Assembly (NCBI GenBank): GCA_011037195.1 | Contig: JAAEAF010001575.1 | Span: 62,001-126,000 of the forward strand | DNA: 64,000 nucleotides | Direction of reading: 5' to 3' | From: Triatoma infestans | Taxonomy: Eukaryota > Arthropoda > Insecta > Hemiptera > Reduviidae | Shown: piece after piece, positions 1 to 11,405 of the stretch | Numbering within the stretch: the stretch's first letter is position 1 | Layout: the number at the start of each line of letters is the position of its first letter | Translations under genes and position numbers: made by a program | Notes under the pieces: generated by a model | The model's input: only the letters and a program-made list of their open reading frames with translations | What the model was told of the DNA's origin: nothing | Database searches by the model: none

Positions 1-461
1 GGCCAGATGGTTGTGTTATCCTTAAACAGTTGTTCAAATCAACATCCACCAAGCTGAACATACCTCTCAGACATATGTTTTTTATATTTTTATATGTGTA
101 CGTATATGCCCAGGTGTTTATATATTTATTGATCAAAAAGTTAGACTGATAAGCAATCCATATTTAACTTCCTGTACAAATAATGGTCAAAGTAACGAAA
201 AGAATAAGTGATGGACGCATAATTCTATCGTTAATATTATAAAATATTGGGATAATGGAATATACCTTATTTTTTGTTCTCATTTTTATCTGCTCCTATT
301 AGTGCATAAAGTAATATTATGGTCGTGTCCAATTTTTTGAATTGAAAAATCACTGAAAATATATAATTTTGAGGTCCTTCGAGTCTGAAAAAATATTTTT
401 AGCGAATGGACTGTGTGTAAGTGTATGTATGGACTGTGTACATGTATGTATGTATATATAA

Positions 462-551
462 TGTAAAGGGATCCAAAGCAGAGGGAGAGAGGAAGAGATA
501 AAATTGAGAATCTCACTCGCTACTTAGGCCAGACTGGAGTGGGAGACTCTG

Positions 552-616
<65 letters not shown>

Positions 617-742
617 GCGCTAGCCTAGCTCTACAAGGGACAATCTTTAGAACAGTTTATATAGCAGTTACAACGCGTCAGCAAAAAACTACTACCTTCT
701 CTTTACTCAGTCTAAATCTCTAATTTCTACTTAAGTGTAAAG
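462..742 (-). mobile_element. LTR-like repeat A, copy 1, 3' part (split by a LINE)
   Basis: Read on the minus strand this matches the A copies at 4804-5141, 34486-34775 and 46571-46954, including the shared block CAGAGTCTCCCACTC and the end ...TTTACA. The other half lies at 1786-1895. A starts TGTTGAGGAGAGAAA and ends TTACA in its best copies and has a TATA-like stretch in the middle, so I read it as a solo LTR of an unidentified LTR retrotransposon. The family name is mine. Confidence 0.65.
551..614. repeat. (TA)n(GA)n microsatellite
   Basis: About 24 bases of TA alternation run directly into about 40 bases of GA alternation. It sits inside LTR-like copy A1, where other copies have only a short TATATA, so it expanded in this copy. 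Confidence 0.95.
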
Positions 743-1785
743 CTTCCTCTCTTGAGCGGAAAGAATCCGTTCAAGAATAATGCTCGGGGGTGTTCCTTGA
801 TTTGAAGCAAGCCTTCGATCGAGTGTTGCAACCTAGGCTGCTCTGGAAGCTCAAGAGCGTCCTCCCTTTTACACTCTACCTCTCATCCTTAAATCATACC
901 TCATCTCTTACTCTCCTACCCCTCTTCTCTACAGAAAGCCGAAGCAGGAGTTTTTCATACCTATACTCGGTGTACACAGCAGACATCCCAACTGATCATC
1001 TTTTTCAACTATGCAGACGATACTGCTATACTTTCCTCTAACCCCGATCCAGTAATATCCCATAGAAATAAGCAAAACCATCTCATTACTTTGGAGAACT
1101 GGTTCAAAAAAATGGAAGATTAAACTCAATGAGAACAAGTGCCACAATATCACCTTCACCTTACATAGAATTACCCCCCCCCCCCCCACCAATATACTAT
1201 AAACAAATTCCTTTGCCAACCTGATGTCATCCGCTACCTTGGGATGTACATCGATAAAAGACTCACTTGGAACCCTCACACACGACTGAAAAGACTAGAA
1301 ATGAACACACGGTACAGACAACTAAAACGACTTTTAGGCAACAGATTCTAGACTCTCACTAGAAAACAGACTCTACTATATACGTCACTTATTAAAAGAC
1401 TTGTGGACATATAACCTCGAAATATGGGGTTCAACCAAGCGTTGAATCTCCAACGTATCCTTACGATCCAAAATCCTGCGAACTATAGTCGACGCTCCTT
1501 TTTATGTCCCCAACAGAACAAACCATAACGACCTTCCTACCCCAGAAATAATCAAACTTAGATATAAAAAATTTCACAGCACTCTATCTTCACATCCTAA
1601 CCCTCTAGCCGGTCGCCTTTCATCCCGTAATCTACCAGATAATCCTCCTAGCCGGCTTAAACGCCAGTGACGTCGAGACATTCTTTCTAGTGTCAATGCT
1701 AGTAAAAGTGAGTGAAGTTTTGATTAGGAGTGCTACCAACTGGGTATTTCTCCACTCGGATTGTATTTTGTATATATATATATAA
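743..1785 (+). pseudogene. 5'-truncated Jockey-type LINE, reverse transcriptase remnant
   Basis: Three-frame reading recovers a Jockey-clade RT from just before its first catalytic Asp to its C-terminus: FLDLKQAFDRV near 797, YADD at 1010-1021, then YLGMYIDKRLTW near 1240, and IVDAPFYVPNRT followed by HPNPLAGRL up to about 1660. Frameshifts and stops break it, so it cannot be translated. The endonuclease and ORF1 are absent, the usual 5' truncation of LINE insertions. A TA-rich tail ends at 1785. The ten bases AAGTGTAAAG stand at 733-742 and again at 1786-1795, a target-site duplication. The insertion split LTR-like repeat A1, so it is younger than A1. Clade assignment is by motif recognition only. 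Confidence 0.85.
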
Positions 1786-1895
1786 AAGTGTAAAGTCCTG
1801 GCAATTTTGTGTCCGTATTTTATTATACAGTGTTCAACATTCATTCTAGCTTATTTCTTACAAAACCCTTCCTCACTAATTTCTCTCCTTCTAAA
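1786..1895 (-). mobile_element. LTR-like repeat A, copy 1, 5' part
   Basis: This continues the repeat interrupted at 742. On the minus strand it reads GGAGAGAAATTAGTGAGGA near its start and GGACTTTACACTT at the break, closely matching 4806-4920. Confidence 0.7.
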
Positions 1896-3109
1896 AACCT
1901 ATTAAATATAATATGTCTGGCACAATAGATCGTGTAGGTTGTAGTGCAATAGGCCCCTATAAACCCTTTAAGATGTAAATATGTTAGAAAAATCTATGTT
2001 ACAAACATAATAAAAATGTCTTAAGGTATTTGTTTTGGCTTTTCAATGGTAAATTTTATTTTGAATCGAGATCGACAATTAGATTTCTGATTTCTAAACA
2101 TATTGTTGTTGTTTTCTTTCGATTAGATTTATGGTAAATCCAGAGGGGGATTTAGATAACATATTCATTATAAGACTTGATGGATGGGATTGATGAATTC
2201 TTTGGAGATTAGATACAGAAACTTTGGGTGGAACAATATGTCTCTCTGGAGAAATTCAAGCTCGTTTCGTATTAAGGTAGTCGACTAGTAAACTTTATTT
2301 TTATTATAATATTTGTTCCAAGACCAATAAGCGTAACAGGAACAAAAAAAACATTGTTCTAAGAAAATATTTTTCAAATAATATCGTCAGGTATATAAAA
2401 ATATATCTATATATTATTATACAATTTAATTTATTTGGATATAAAAATTATAATGAATTTAATGAAGCAGAAAAGTCTGTAAGTTTTGTAAGTTTTTTTT
2501 TTTTTTTTTAAACAATACAACGTGTTTATTTATTAGCGACATGTTGTTTATTACAGAGAATAATTTTCAGTTTATATAATCACTATTTTCCAGATTGTAA
2601 AATAAGTAAGCTGTCTTCTAGTAAAGTATATTACAGATTTGGGCTAGCGGCGGTTATAGAAATTCAAATGTACCTAATTATAACTTAATATTTATAAATT
2701 TGGTTATTTTTACAATCGTAGATATAGATATTTTTCGGAATGTTGGTCAATGAAAAACTATTTGTATTTTAACCAACATTTCGATTGTATATTTAATCTT
2801 CTTCAGTACTGCAATACAGATCCATCTCTATTAGAATTATTATCAAGGAAATATGAATATAATTAAGTATATTATAGAAATTAATCTCCTTATCCAAAGT
2901 ACATAATGAAATACTAAAATAAACATAGATAAATACGATAATAATACAGATTATCTAAAATTAACTATAATACTAATGCTATTAGATTACCTTAAAACCA
3001 GGAAGCTTGGTAATTAATAAAACATAATATATGTATATTTTTGTTTGGCTTGGGTGTGAGAACAGTTGTCAGACAATAGCAAGAAGTAAACTGATGTTTA
3101 TGTCTATAA
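1896..3109. other. AT-rich spacer without recognised genes
   Basis: I see no supported coding region. Around 1918-1955 a stretch (GGCACAATAGATC...) resembles the tail of repeat family E. A weak inverted pair (GGAATGTTGGT / ACCAACATTTC) lies at 2737-2785. Otherwise it is low-complexity AT-rich sequence. Confidence 0.6.
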
Positions 3110-3391
3110 TGTAACAGCAACCAAAGAGAAGCTCAGCAAAGAGAAGAGAAAAAAAAACCAAAACCACTCTCTCGGACTGGAGTGGAAGATACTGTATATA
3201 TATAGCGATGGACAGTCCATAACCAGTTCAGTACGTCCAATCGCTACGTGTCATTCTCATACCAGTCAACCTTAAACATTCCTCTATTGTAAAGTCCAGG
3301 CAGTCTGTGTCTATTTATTAATATATTAACCAAAGTTAACCAAGTCTTCTTCTTATATCATCAACCAGACCTAAATTCTCTCCACCTAACA
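3110..3391 (-). mobile_element. LTR-like repeat A, copy 2
   Basis: On the minus strand it starts TGTTAGGTGGAGAGAATTT and ends GCTGTTACA, so it has LTR-like TG...CA ends. It shares the block around CTCCAGTCCGAGAGAGTGG with the tandem copies near 28 kb. I could not see a target duplication. Confidence 0.65.
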
Positions 3392-3789
3392 CATCCATTA
3401 TAGTAATTGTTGCACAATTTTTGATTGTGTTTTTTTTGCATTAATGAGAGACCAAAACTGTAAATATTGTAATATTACACATTATAAACGGTATACATAA
3501 GAACCTCGTAGTGTCAGTGAAGATTTCTTTTTTGGAAGGCATGTATTCCGGGCGGTAAATCAATTTAAATATTTGGTAGCTCTCGTTACCGAGAAAAACG
3601 AAAGACTGGAAGAAATTAAAGAGAGTATAACGGCAATGGTAACAAATGTTATTTTGCGCTCCAGAAGCCATTAAAGTTAAGGGGCTTGACACAAAGGGCG
3701 AAGGTTCTTATATCTCCTATGGCTGTGTAGTGGACGAAGAAAATGGGAAAAATTGAAATAATTTGGGAAATATATCTTATATATGAAGA
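3392..3789. other. Spacer, nothing recognised
   Basis: No supported coding region; short open frames here are not conserved-looking. Confidence 0.5.
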
Positions 3790-4245
3790 AAATTATTAGT
3801 TGAAAGAAAAATGCAAGTTGGCTGGTAAAAGGGTAAAAATCTAGGTACAAGGCACCGTTAGAAGAAAGGTCGGGGAACTTATCCAGCATTGTCTTTTACC
3901 CCTTCTACAAATGAAAGGGCTACCAAGAAAAGCATTCTTTTACCAGTCTTCTTACAGCAAGAATCTAAATAAGACATTCAACTAGCAATCATCGAAACAG
4001 AACATCAGTGCCAGTTAAGGTGTTAAACATTTGAGTTAACTCAATCTCGCTACTTTTAATATATTCATAAGCTTCTTACATTCATTGCAATTAAGTTTTA
4101 GTTGTTACTTTAAGAGAATATATTTATTGTTAGCAGTGGTGACTATCTACTTATCTGTAATATTTCTCTCACTAAAGTATACATACACACAAGCCCCCTT
4201 ACAAAACCGCTCGTGTTACACAACAAATCACACCAATTACAATTC
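3790..4245 (+). mobile_element. LTR-like repeat C, copy 1
   Basis: It shares ordered blocks with five other places: AAGTTGGCTGG..., a GAGGTCGG.GAACT.. block, ACATCAGTG.CCAGTTA, TATATT.ATAAGCTT, CAGTGGTGACT and ACAAGCC..TT...AAACCGCTCGTG. The order is the same in 27545-28830 (interrupted) and on the minus strand at 63590-64000. It has no coding capacity. I infer an LTR or a short non-autonomous element; its termini are not settled. Confidence 0.55.
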
Positions 4246-4249
4246 AGCT

Positions 4250-4640
4250 GTAAAACTTGGGAAAAGAATACGAAAAGATTTTGAATATATGGGAAAAGGA
4301 AAGTACTCAGAAGAATATTATGGACCTGTCTGTGAGGGTGGGCACTAGAGGATTAGAAAGAATGCCGAACTCCGACAGATGGACAGCGAGACGGATCTGG
4401 TCTTTTTCGTAAGAAAGAATCAGTTGAGGTGGGTGGGACAAGTGGAGAGGATGTCAGCTGAGAAAAACCCAAAAAAATTATTGGAAGGTAAGCCTGGAGG
4501 ACGTAGTTGTAGAAGACGCCCACATAAAAGATGCTGGATGATTTGGAGGAAATCCTCGCATGCCCATGAGAAACAAGAATGGCGATGAGTAGTGGAGGAG
4601 GCCCAGGTCCTTGAAGGACATTAGCGCCAAGGGGTAGGTA
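4250..4640 (+). pseudogene. LINE reverse transcriptase C-terminal fragment
   Basis: In one frame, broken by a stop at 4346-4348, the sequence reads YGPVCEGG, then RIRKNAELRQMDSETDLV, RLRWVG-type LRWVGQVERMS, KNPKKLLEGKPGGR and, after a frame change, VVEEAQVLEGH. This is the familiar C-terminal end of an insect LINE RT (consensus RLRWxGHVxRM...KPGGRRxRGRPxxRW). The piece ends near GACATTAGCGCCAAGG, resembling the LINE 3' end seen at about 8990. Only the last hundred or so residues remain. The clade is not decided. Confidence 0.8.
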
Positions 4641-4803
4641 GGTTACATATTATAAATAAAACAAAATTACAAAATAGTAAAATAATCATAATATCAACTA
4701 TCTATTGTCTTACAAGATTTGTATATTGCAATATTGCGGTTACCTACGTCCAACTTCTTATTGCAAGATTCTTTTTATTTTGAAATGTCTGTATATTATA
4801 ATA

Positions 4804-5141
4804 AGTTTTAAAAGGAGAGAAAATTAGTGAGGAAGGGTTTTTTAGAAATAAGCTAGAATGAATCCTGAACACTAGATAATAAAATAGAAACACTAAACTG
4901 CCAGAATTTTACACGTATAAGAGAAATTAGATAGCGAGAGATTTAGCCTGAGTGAAGACATGGGTAATAGTTGGTTGCTGACTCGTTGTTAACTGTTGTA
5001 TCGACCGACTCTTCTCCTGTAGGGCTAGCTCAGCTGTATAAATACAGAGTCTCCCACTCTAGTGTGGCCTTAGTATCAAGTGAGATTCTCAATTTGTTTT
5101 TCTCTTTGCTCTTTGGATTCCGCTCTTGGGATCCTATTACA
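4804..5141 (+). mobile_element. LTR-like repeat A, copy 3
   Basis: This is the best uninterrupted plus-strand copy near the left edge. It starts around AAAGGAGAGAAAATTAGTG, has the TATA-like TGTATAAATACAG followed by AGTCTCCCACTC, and ends CCTATTACA. It aligns along its whole length with the two halves of copy 1. Confidence 0.7.
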
Positions 5142-5955
5142 ATATCATCTCTCTAGACATTCTATTTTTGTAATTAGATTTCAAATATAATATCTTTATG
5201 ATTGAGAAATCAAATATATATTTTAGTTGCAAAACATGTTGAATTAGGGCTGTGCTCTCTCTTTATTATTACTTTCTCCAATTTTTTTTATTTCATATTC
5301 ATGCTGATACATTCTTTATTTAAGTCAGGTTCCCCATGGAAACTTTTTCACAGTTCCTTTGTATATGAAATAACTATGTATATGAGATTACTAAATTTTA
5401 AAATAGGTATTTTACTTTTTAAGTTACTTTATACTTTTCTATATTGCTACTATTGTGACATATCTTTTATTATTTGAGTTATTTTAAACATCAGACAGAA
5501 ATAAACATACTGGTATCTATCAATAAGCAAAATTCTGATTCTAAGGTAAACTATCTCCTACAAGATCCTATTAAATTTGTAAACGAGAACCAAGTGTTAC
5601 AAAAAGATAATAAAAACATAACTTTCTAATCATTATATGAGAAAAACAAAAATGATGAAAAAACTAAATTCCAGTTAATTAAACTGACTTAAAATTCAAT
5701 TTAAATTTAATCACAGAGCAGCCGGCAAAAAACATCGTTCCCATTTATTTATATGATTTAAATTTGTTATTTTATTTATCGGATAATTTATTAATAAATT
5801 ATTTATCTATTTAGCCCAAAAAATATTTATTATTATTGAGCTGGTTTGTTACAATTAATAGTAAACTATTGTTAGGGTAAATTGAAAACTTATAACAATA
5901 TAATTCAAGTGCAAGTAAGTGTATGAGTGAATTATGTCATGTTATTAATTTCATT
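5142..5955. other. AT-rich spacer, nothing recognised
   Basis: No gene, RNA or repeat family is supported here; the open frame at 5202-5477 is rich in Phe, Ile and Tyr codons, as expected of random AT-rich DNA. Confidence 0.5.
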
Positions 5956-5959
5956 ATAA

Positions 5960-6960
5960 AAAAAAAAAAAAAATCTGGTGTGAAACACTCACACAACTTT
6001 CTCTTACTCCAGTTCTCAAAATTATAATTGACAAATTTTATAGATTGTGTAACCAAATTAGATGAAATTCATGGAAAACTGAAAAAAAAAAACTGTTCAG
6101 TAAAAGCGCACTTCCGGTTTACTAATTTCCTTGGAACTTGGAATTTTGGCCATTTATTTTATTTCTAATTAATTTTCTTTGGATGATAGGAATTGTATAT
6201 TCAACTATGATAGCACTTTAGAGAATAGTGGCCTTAAATGAATTTTCCCAAAGAAATGTTTTATATAAAAGTTGTAGATCTTTGTTTGTTTAGTTTATAT
6301 TAGAAGTTTCAAGAAAATCGTCGGAGCCATTTTTTTGAGAAAATTGTGAAAAAGTGAAAAAAATTATTTAGTTAAGTGGTAAAGTAAACGCACTTCCGGT
6401 TATCCGATTTTTTTTTTCAAACTCGGAATTTCAACATCATATTCAATTCTAATTAACCTTATATTTAGATGACGAAATTGTTTAATAAACTGAAATAGCT
6501 CTTTAGATGAAAACCTAACCCCACCACTACCCCATAACTGCCCTTAAATGAATTTTCCCAGAGAAATGTTTCAAATAAAAGTTGTAGCACGTAGTATGTA
6601 GTATGTCTAGTTGATATAACAAGTTTGAAGGAAATCGTTAGAGCAATTTTTGAGAAAAACGCAAAAAAGTAAAACAAACAACTAGTAAAAGTAGTACTTC
6701 CGGTTGAGGAATTTTAACAGATAACGTATTCTCAGATCCCCTGGTGATAACTAAACGGAATATCAAGTTTCAACTTTCTGCGGTTTTTCGTTTTTGAGCT
6801 ATGCTATTCACACACACGCGCACACAGACCATTTGCTAAAAACCACTTTTTTGGACTCAGGGGACCTCAAAACGAATATTTCCGGTGAAAATTCGATATC
6901 GAAAGTCTGACACAATTACAATACTTCCTATTACTAGGAGTAAGAAAAAGTAATATATAA
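5960..6960 (+). repeat. Family D modular TIR repeat, copy 1
   Basis: It starts AATCTGGTGTGAAACACTC followed by CACAACTTTCTCTTACTCC and ends AATACTTCCT..TTACTAGGAGTAAG. ACTTTCTCTTACTCC at the left and GGAGTAAG.GAAAGT at the right (clearest in copy 3) form inverted ends. An internal module carrying GCACTTCCGGTT, then TTAAATGAATTTTCCCA, AATAAAAGTTGTAG and AAATCGTCGGAGCCATTTTT occurs twice in tandem (about 6100-6400 and 6380-6710). There is no coding region, so it looks like a non-autonomous DNA element. Confidence 0.7.
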
Positions 6961-7079
6961 AATTGAAAACATTTTCTTCAAATTTTGCCCATTTGTCCTA
7001 ACAAACGTGAATATGCAGGTGGTGGTGGGGGAAACCTACCAACAATAGAGGCTGATAAGGAATCATTACATTGTACAGA

Positions 7080-7535
7080 GCCAAAAATTTGACAAACATA
7101 TTTGAATTTTGACGATTTATAGTCCTCAAAACTATCTAAAAATAATTTTTACACAAATATGTTTCAAATAAAACTAATACCTTTCAATCTATGCGGCAAG
7201 CATTCCAAGTTTAAAGAAAATGGTTGGAACGTTTTCGAGAAAATTATGAAGAACTGAAGAAAAATAGAAATATTTAGTAAAGTCGTACGTCTGGTTAATT
7301 GATTTTGCCCAAAATATTCGTGTCTTTGATGCGATGGTAATGCCAAAATGGAATACCAAGTTTTCGCTTCCTGCGTCTTCACTTTTTTTTCCGGATATCC
7401 TGTTAACACCCACACAGACACACATAAGGAGAGTTTGCGATAAAAAATTTTTTCGTTTTCAAAACCTGTATTTCCGGAAACTCAATTTCCAAAATCTGGT
7501 ACGCTCGCAATACTTCCTCTTACTAACATAGTAGT
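7080..7535 (+). repeat. Family D repeat, diverged partial copy
   Basis: A diverged D module (TTTAAAGAAAATGGTTGGA..., GTCGTACGTCTGGTTAATTG) is followed by the D 3' end (TGTATTTCCGGAAACTCAAT, GCAATACTTCCTCTTACTA). The 5' end is missing. Confidence 0.6.
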
Positions 7536-7977
7536 CAAAAAAATATTTTTTTTTTTTACAAAATATAGGAAAAAACGTTTCTATTTCCCCCTAATAGACT
7601 CCTTCCTAAACTTGGGCTGCATGACAGAATTGGGAAAGATTCGAATCGTGAACTGAAGTAGAAATTTTGATTTTTCACATAACGTTTCCATAGCAAATTG
7701 AGTTAATCTTAATGTCTAGATATTTATATCTCACTGTAACAATTTTTTGATCTATCATTGTTTGGTAAAAAAACAGGAAAATAAAATGAATAATAAACGA
7801 AAATTAAAAGGTGAGTTCTGTCAAACAAAAATAGATGAAATAAAGTAAAATTTAAAAGAAAATATTATGTGAATATTAAGTTACAGAAAATAGTAAGTGG
7901 ACTGTATGGAAAGATTAAAAAAGAGTGAGCCAATGGGCTCATATAACATGAACAAATGAATATTAAATAAATACAAA

Positions 7978-8322
7978 ATGAATAGCAAACAGGATTTATT
8001 AAACTCAACAAGCCAAAAGGAGTGGCGCTTACCTTTAAACGCAGACACCTTTAAAATTAGTGTGGTCCGACTGAAGTCCTTCAGCCCATATGGAGAATTC
8101 AAGGAAATAGGAGACAGGAAAGGAAACAAAAAAGAACCATATGCCTGTAATTCCAGCGTCGTTGTCCACACAGTACGGCTGATGAAAATAGATGAAAATT
8201 TAAACGGGCTCCCGGAAAGCTGTAAGGCCGGAGAAGCAACGGAAGTAGACCACGTGCTTGGCCGTTCAACCTTAACAGGCCGGGAGAATTCGGAGACACT
8301 CACCCGACAAGGAATCGACTGA
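7978..8322 (+). other. Open reading frame of 114 codons, unknown
   Basis: An ATG-started frame of 114 codons stands in a stretch clearly less AT-rich than its surroundings. The antisense strand is also open over most of the same region (about 163 codons, 7881-8372). I recognise no domain, and no poly(A)-like or splice context persuades me. It could be an exon, a LINE 5' region or chance. Confidence 0.2.
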
Positions 8323-8859
8323 TCACTACTAACTCCGAGGAAAACCAGATGTGGTAACGCATGGGTTTTCACGACAGGAAAGCGGAAGTCTAAATCACAT
8401 AGGTAAATATTCGCACATACGCTATGTTGCTTGCTCGAGTGTTAACTTGTGACTAAGTGGAAGGGCCAATAAAGGACTACCCCCACTCTCCCATTGGGAC
8501 ACAGCCTATAGAGTTATATTTTTATATTTAGAATATTAAATTTTTTACGGCGGCAAATTTGAATTTAGATAAATACCAAACAATCATTGTTTAAATATCA
8601 TTGTTTATTTTCGACTAATTCCCCTCCCCCCCATTCTTGAATACTATTACAGATTTAACCAAATTAAGTTTCAAATTCCAAAGGCTGACTAGCATACTAA
8701 ACAATTAGCCAATCTTTATAATGTGTGGGGACCAGAAGCCAGTAGAAAGAAGAACAATATCATCCGCACAAATGAGTACTTTAATTTTTTACCAACATAT
8801 CAGCACCCTACCTTATAGTGATCCTAAGTAATATACTTATCTACATTGCTAAATTACCT

Positions 8860-9035
8860 TCAACACTAAATAAATTTGTCTAAATGGTGTTCATTTTGGG
8901 ATGAATGTATTTATTAGAATGAGTGTATTTATTTGTGTGATACTCGTATGATAGAGATGTTTGGTGGAAAGCCAAAGGCAGTTTGTAAGGGCGCTAATGA
9001 CCTTGGCAGTTGATGCACCAAAAATAAAAATAAAA
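8860..9035 (+). mobile_element. LINE 3' end fragment
   Basis: The stretch AAGGGCGCTAATGACCTTGG followed by ATGCACCAAAAATAAAAATA resembles the 3' terminus of insect LINEs with A-rich tails and matches, on the level of a short motif, the end of the LINE fragment at about 4610. No coding part is left. Its upstream part contains GAATGTATTTATTAG units like the minisatellite at 33653. Confidence 0.5.
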
Positions 9036-9056
9036 AATCTTCAACACATACATACA

Positions 9057-9950
9057 TACAGGGTGTGCCAAGGTGGATAACGACTTTTTCTCGGAAACTA
9101 AGATAGCTAGAAAAAAACTAAAAAATACGTGTCCCCATAATTTTTTGTTAGAAATCCAAATTTAATTTGCAAATTTGTTTTGGTGCTTCCAGAAGCGAGA
9201 TATAGGCACCAAATTCATTTTTTCAAATGGGGAGGTGTGGTTTTTATTTAAGAAATAGATTCCTCTATTTTTTGTAAGAAAAATTTACTTGAACGGTTTT
9301 TTTTCTGTGAGCGATATTTTACAAGTTATGAATGAAAACATGATTCCTATAAGAAATTTCAAAATGATATGTAACAGGTTTTTTGATTGAATAAGAAGAA
9401 AAGTACTATTTTATTATAAATTTTACTCCTCATTAATTACAGATCTTGCTCGAACTGGCCCCCACCATTAGAGATGTATTTCTTTGGTCGTAAGGTACAA
9501 TTGGCAGGAAAAAGCATGTGTATGCATCTCTAATGGTGGGGGCCAGTTCGAGCAAGACCTGTAATTAATGAGGAGTAAAATTTATAATAAAATAGTACTT
9601 TTCTTCTTATTCAATCAAAAAACCGTTATAATATCATTTTGAAATTTCTTATAAGAAATCATGTTTTCATTCATAACTTGTAAAATATCACTCACAGAAA
9701 AAAACCGTTCAAGTAAATTTTTCTTACAAAAAATAGAGGAATCTATTTCTTAAATAAAAACCACACCTCCCTATTTGAAAAAATGAAGTTGGTGCCTGTA
9801 TCTCGCTTCTGGAAGCACCAAAACAAATTTGCAAATTAAATTTGGTTTTCTACCAAAAAACTACGAGGTCACGTATTTTTTAGTTTTTTTTTCTAGCTAT
9901 CTTAGTTTCCGAGAAAAAGTCGTTATCCATATCCTTGGGGACACCCTGTA
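9057..9950. mobile_element. Long-hairpin (foldback) element flanked by TA
   Basis: Bases 9059-9476 and 9525-9948 are near-perfect inverted repeats of about 420 bases, separated by a 48-base spacer (9477-9524). The ends are CAGGGTGT...ACACCCTG with TA on both sides, which is the target duplication of Tc1/mariner-type elements. There is no coding capacity. Small differences between the arms (for example GGTGTGCCAAGG versus TCCTTGGGGACACC, and CCTATAAG versus CTTATAAG) show both arms have drifted slightly. A transcript would fold into one long duplex. Confidence 0.9.
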
Positions 9951-10680
9951 TATATATTATATATAAGGTATATAATGGTATCTGATGTAGATTATTTGAA
10001 AAGAAGCATCACTAGGTATTCTATTCCATATTTCTATTCCAGACTGTATATCATTATAATACAATTAAATTGCACCACCTTCTATCTCAGGGTGTTTTTT
10101 TTAATTGAATGAATACAAAATTATAATAACAATTAAGTTCATAACAAATTTTATAGATTGTCTGTAATTTAATTTTTAAAAAAATATATATATATATATT
10201 AAAAAAATCAAGTTTAATTAATCATTGAAGATAATTAAAAAGTATTACTTACAGTTTAATCCGCTTTTATATTTATAATTGGGGATCAATTACAGTTTCA
10301 TGTTGTCAAGTTTAATTGTGTAGTATTTAGGAAATTGTTCGTTAGTTAATGTTTTAGATTGAAAAAGTACAAGGAGATCAAGAAAGTGGAAAAAGAAAGG
10401 GTTCTGGCCACTAGAGGAAACTGGGAAACTAGGGGGCAAAAAAGGGATAAAACAGTATAAATGGAGAAAGAGAGAGAAAAAAACAGGATCCCTTTTTGTT
10501 GCTTAATGAATGTCAAACAGAATGACGCTGTTGATATCTCTAGTGATTTGGCACCTTTAATGAGGTGGTGCAATTTTTTATAATGTCGTATGTATATTGT
10601 CAACAGGAGTTTCTTAATTTTTATTTTTCATTCATAGGTTTTTTTTTTTTTATTCTTAAAATAAACATGTGTTAGATTTT
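9951..10680. other. AT-rich spacer, nothing recognised
   Basis: A few TA runs; no supported gene or repeat family. Confidence 0.5.
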
Positions 10681-10682
10681 AT

Positions 10683-11226
10683 TTAAAAAAAATCTGGTGT
10701 GAAACACTCACACAACTTTCTCTTACTCCAGTTCTCAAAATGATAATTGACAAATTTTATAGTTTGTGTACCAAATTTAATCAAATTCGTCGAAAACTGA
10801 AAAAAAAAACTGTTCACTAAAAGCGCACTTCCGGTTTACTAATTTTCTTGAAACTCGGAATTTCAGCCATCTATTTATTTCTAACTAATTATGTTTGGAT
10901 GATAGAATTGTATAATCAACTAGGATAGCACTTTAGATGAAAATCTAACCCTACCCCTCCCCTAAAAGTGCCCTTAAATGAATTTTCCCAGAGAAATTTT
11001 AAATAAAAGTTGTAGATCTTTGTATGTGTGATTATTTCGAGTTTAAAGAAAATCGTCGGAGCCATTTTTGAGAAAATCGCAAAAAAGTAAAAAATCTAAC
11101 TAGTAAAGTGGTACTTCCGGTTGAGGAATTTTGACAGATAACGTAGTGTCAGATCCCACGGTGATGCCTAAATGGAATATCAAGTTTTAACTTTCTACGG
11201 TTTTTCGTTTTTGAGCTATGCTGTTC

Positions 11227-11258
<32 letters not shown>

Positions 11259-11405
11259 GGACGGACACACACACACAGACCATTTGCTAAAAACCACTTT
11301 TTTGGACTCAGGGGACCTCAAAACGGATATTTCCGGTGAAAACTCGATATCGAAAATTTGACACGATTACAATACTTCCTCTTACTAGGAGTAAGTGAAA
11401 GTAAT
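10683..11405 (+). repeat. Family D modular TIR repeat, copy 2
   Basis: This is the cleanest D copy, 5' end ATCTGGTGTGAAACACTCAC to 3' end TTACTAGGAGTAAGTGAAAG. It has fewer internal modules than copy 1 (two GCACTTCCGG/GTACTTCCGG boundaries rather than three). A (CA)n run of about 30 bases lies at 11243-11276 inside the 3' part. Confidence 0.75.

Noticed and set aside
5202..5477. 91-codon Phe/Ile/Tyr-rich frame as a membrane protein
   Set aside because: Such composition arises from random AT-rich DNA; no start context, splice or conservation evidence.
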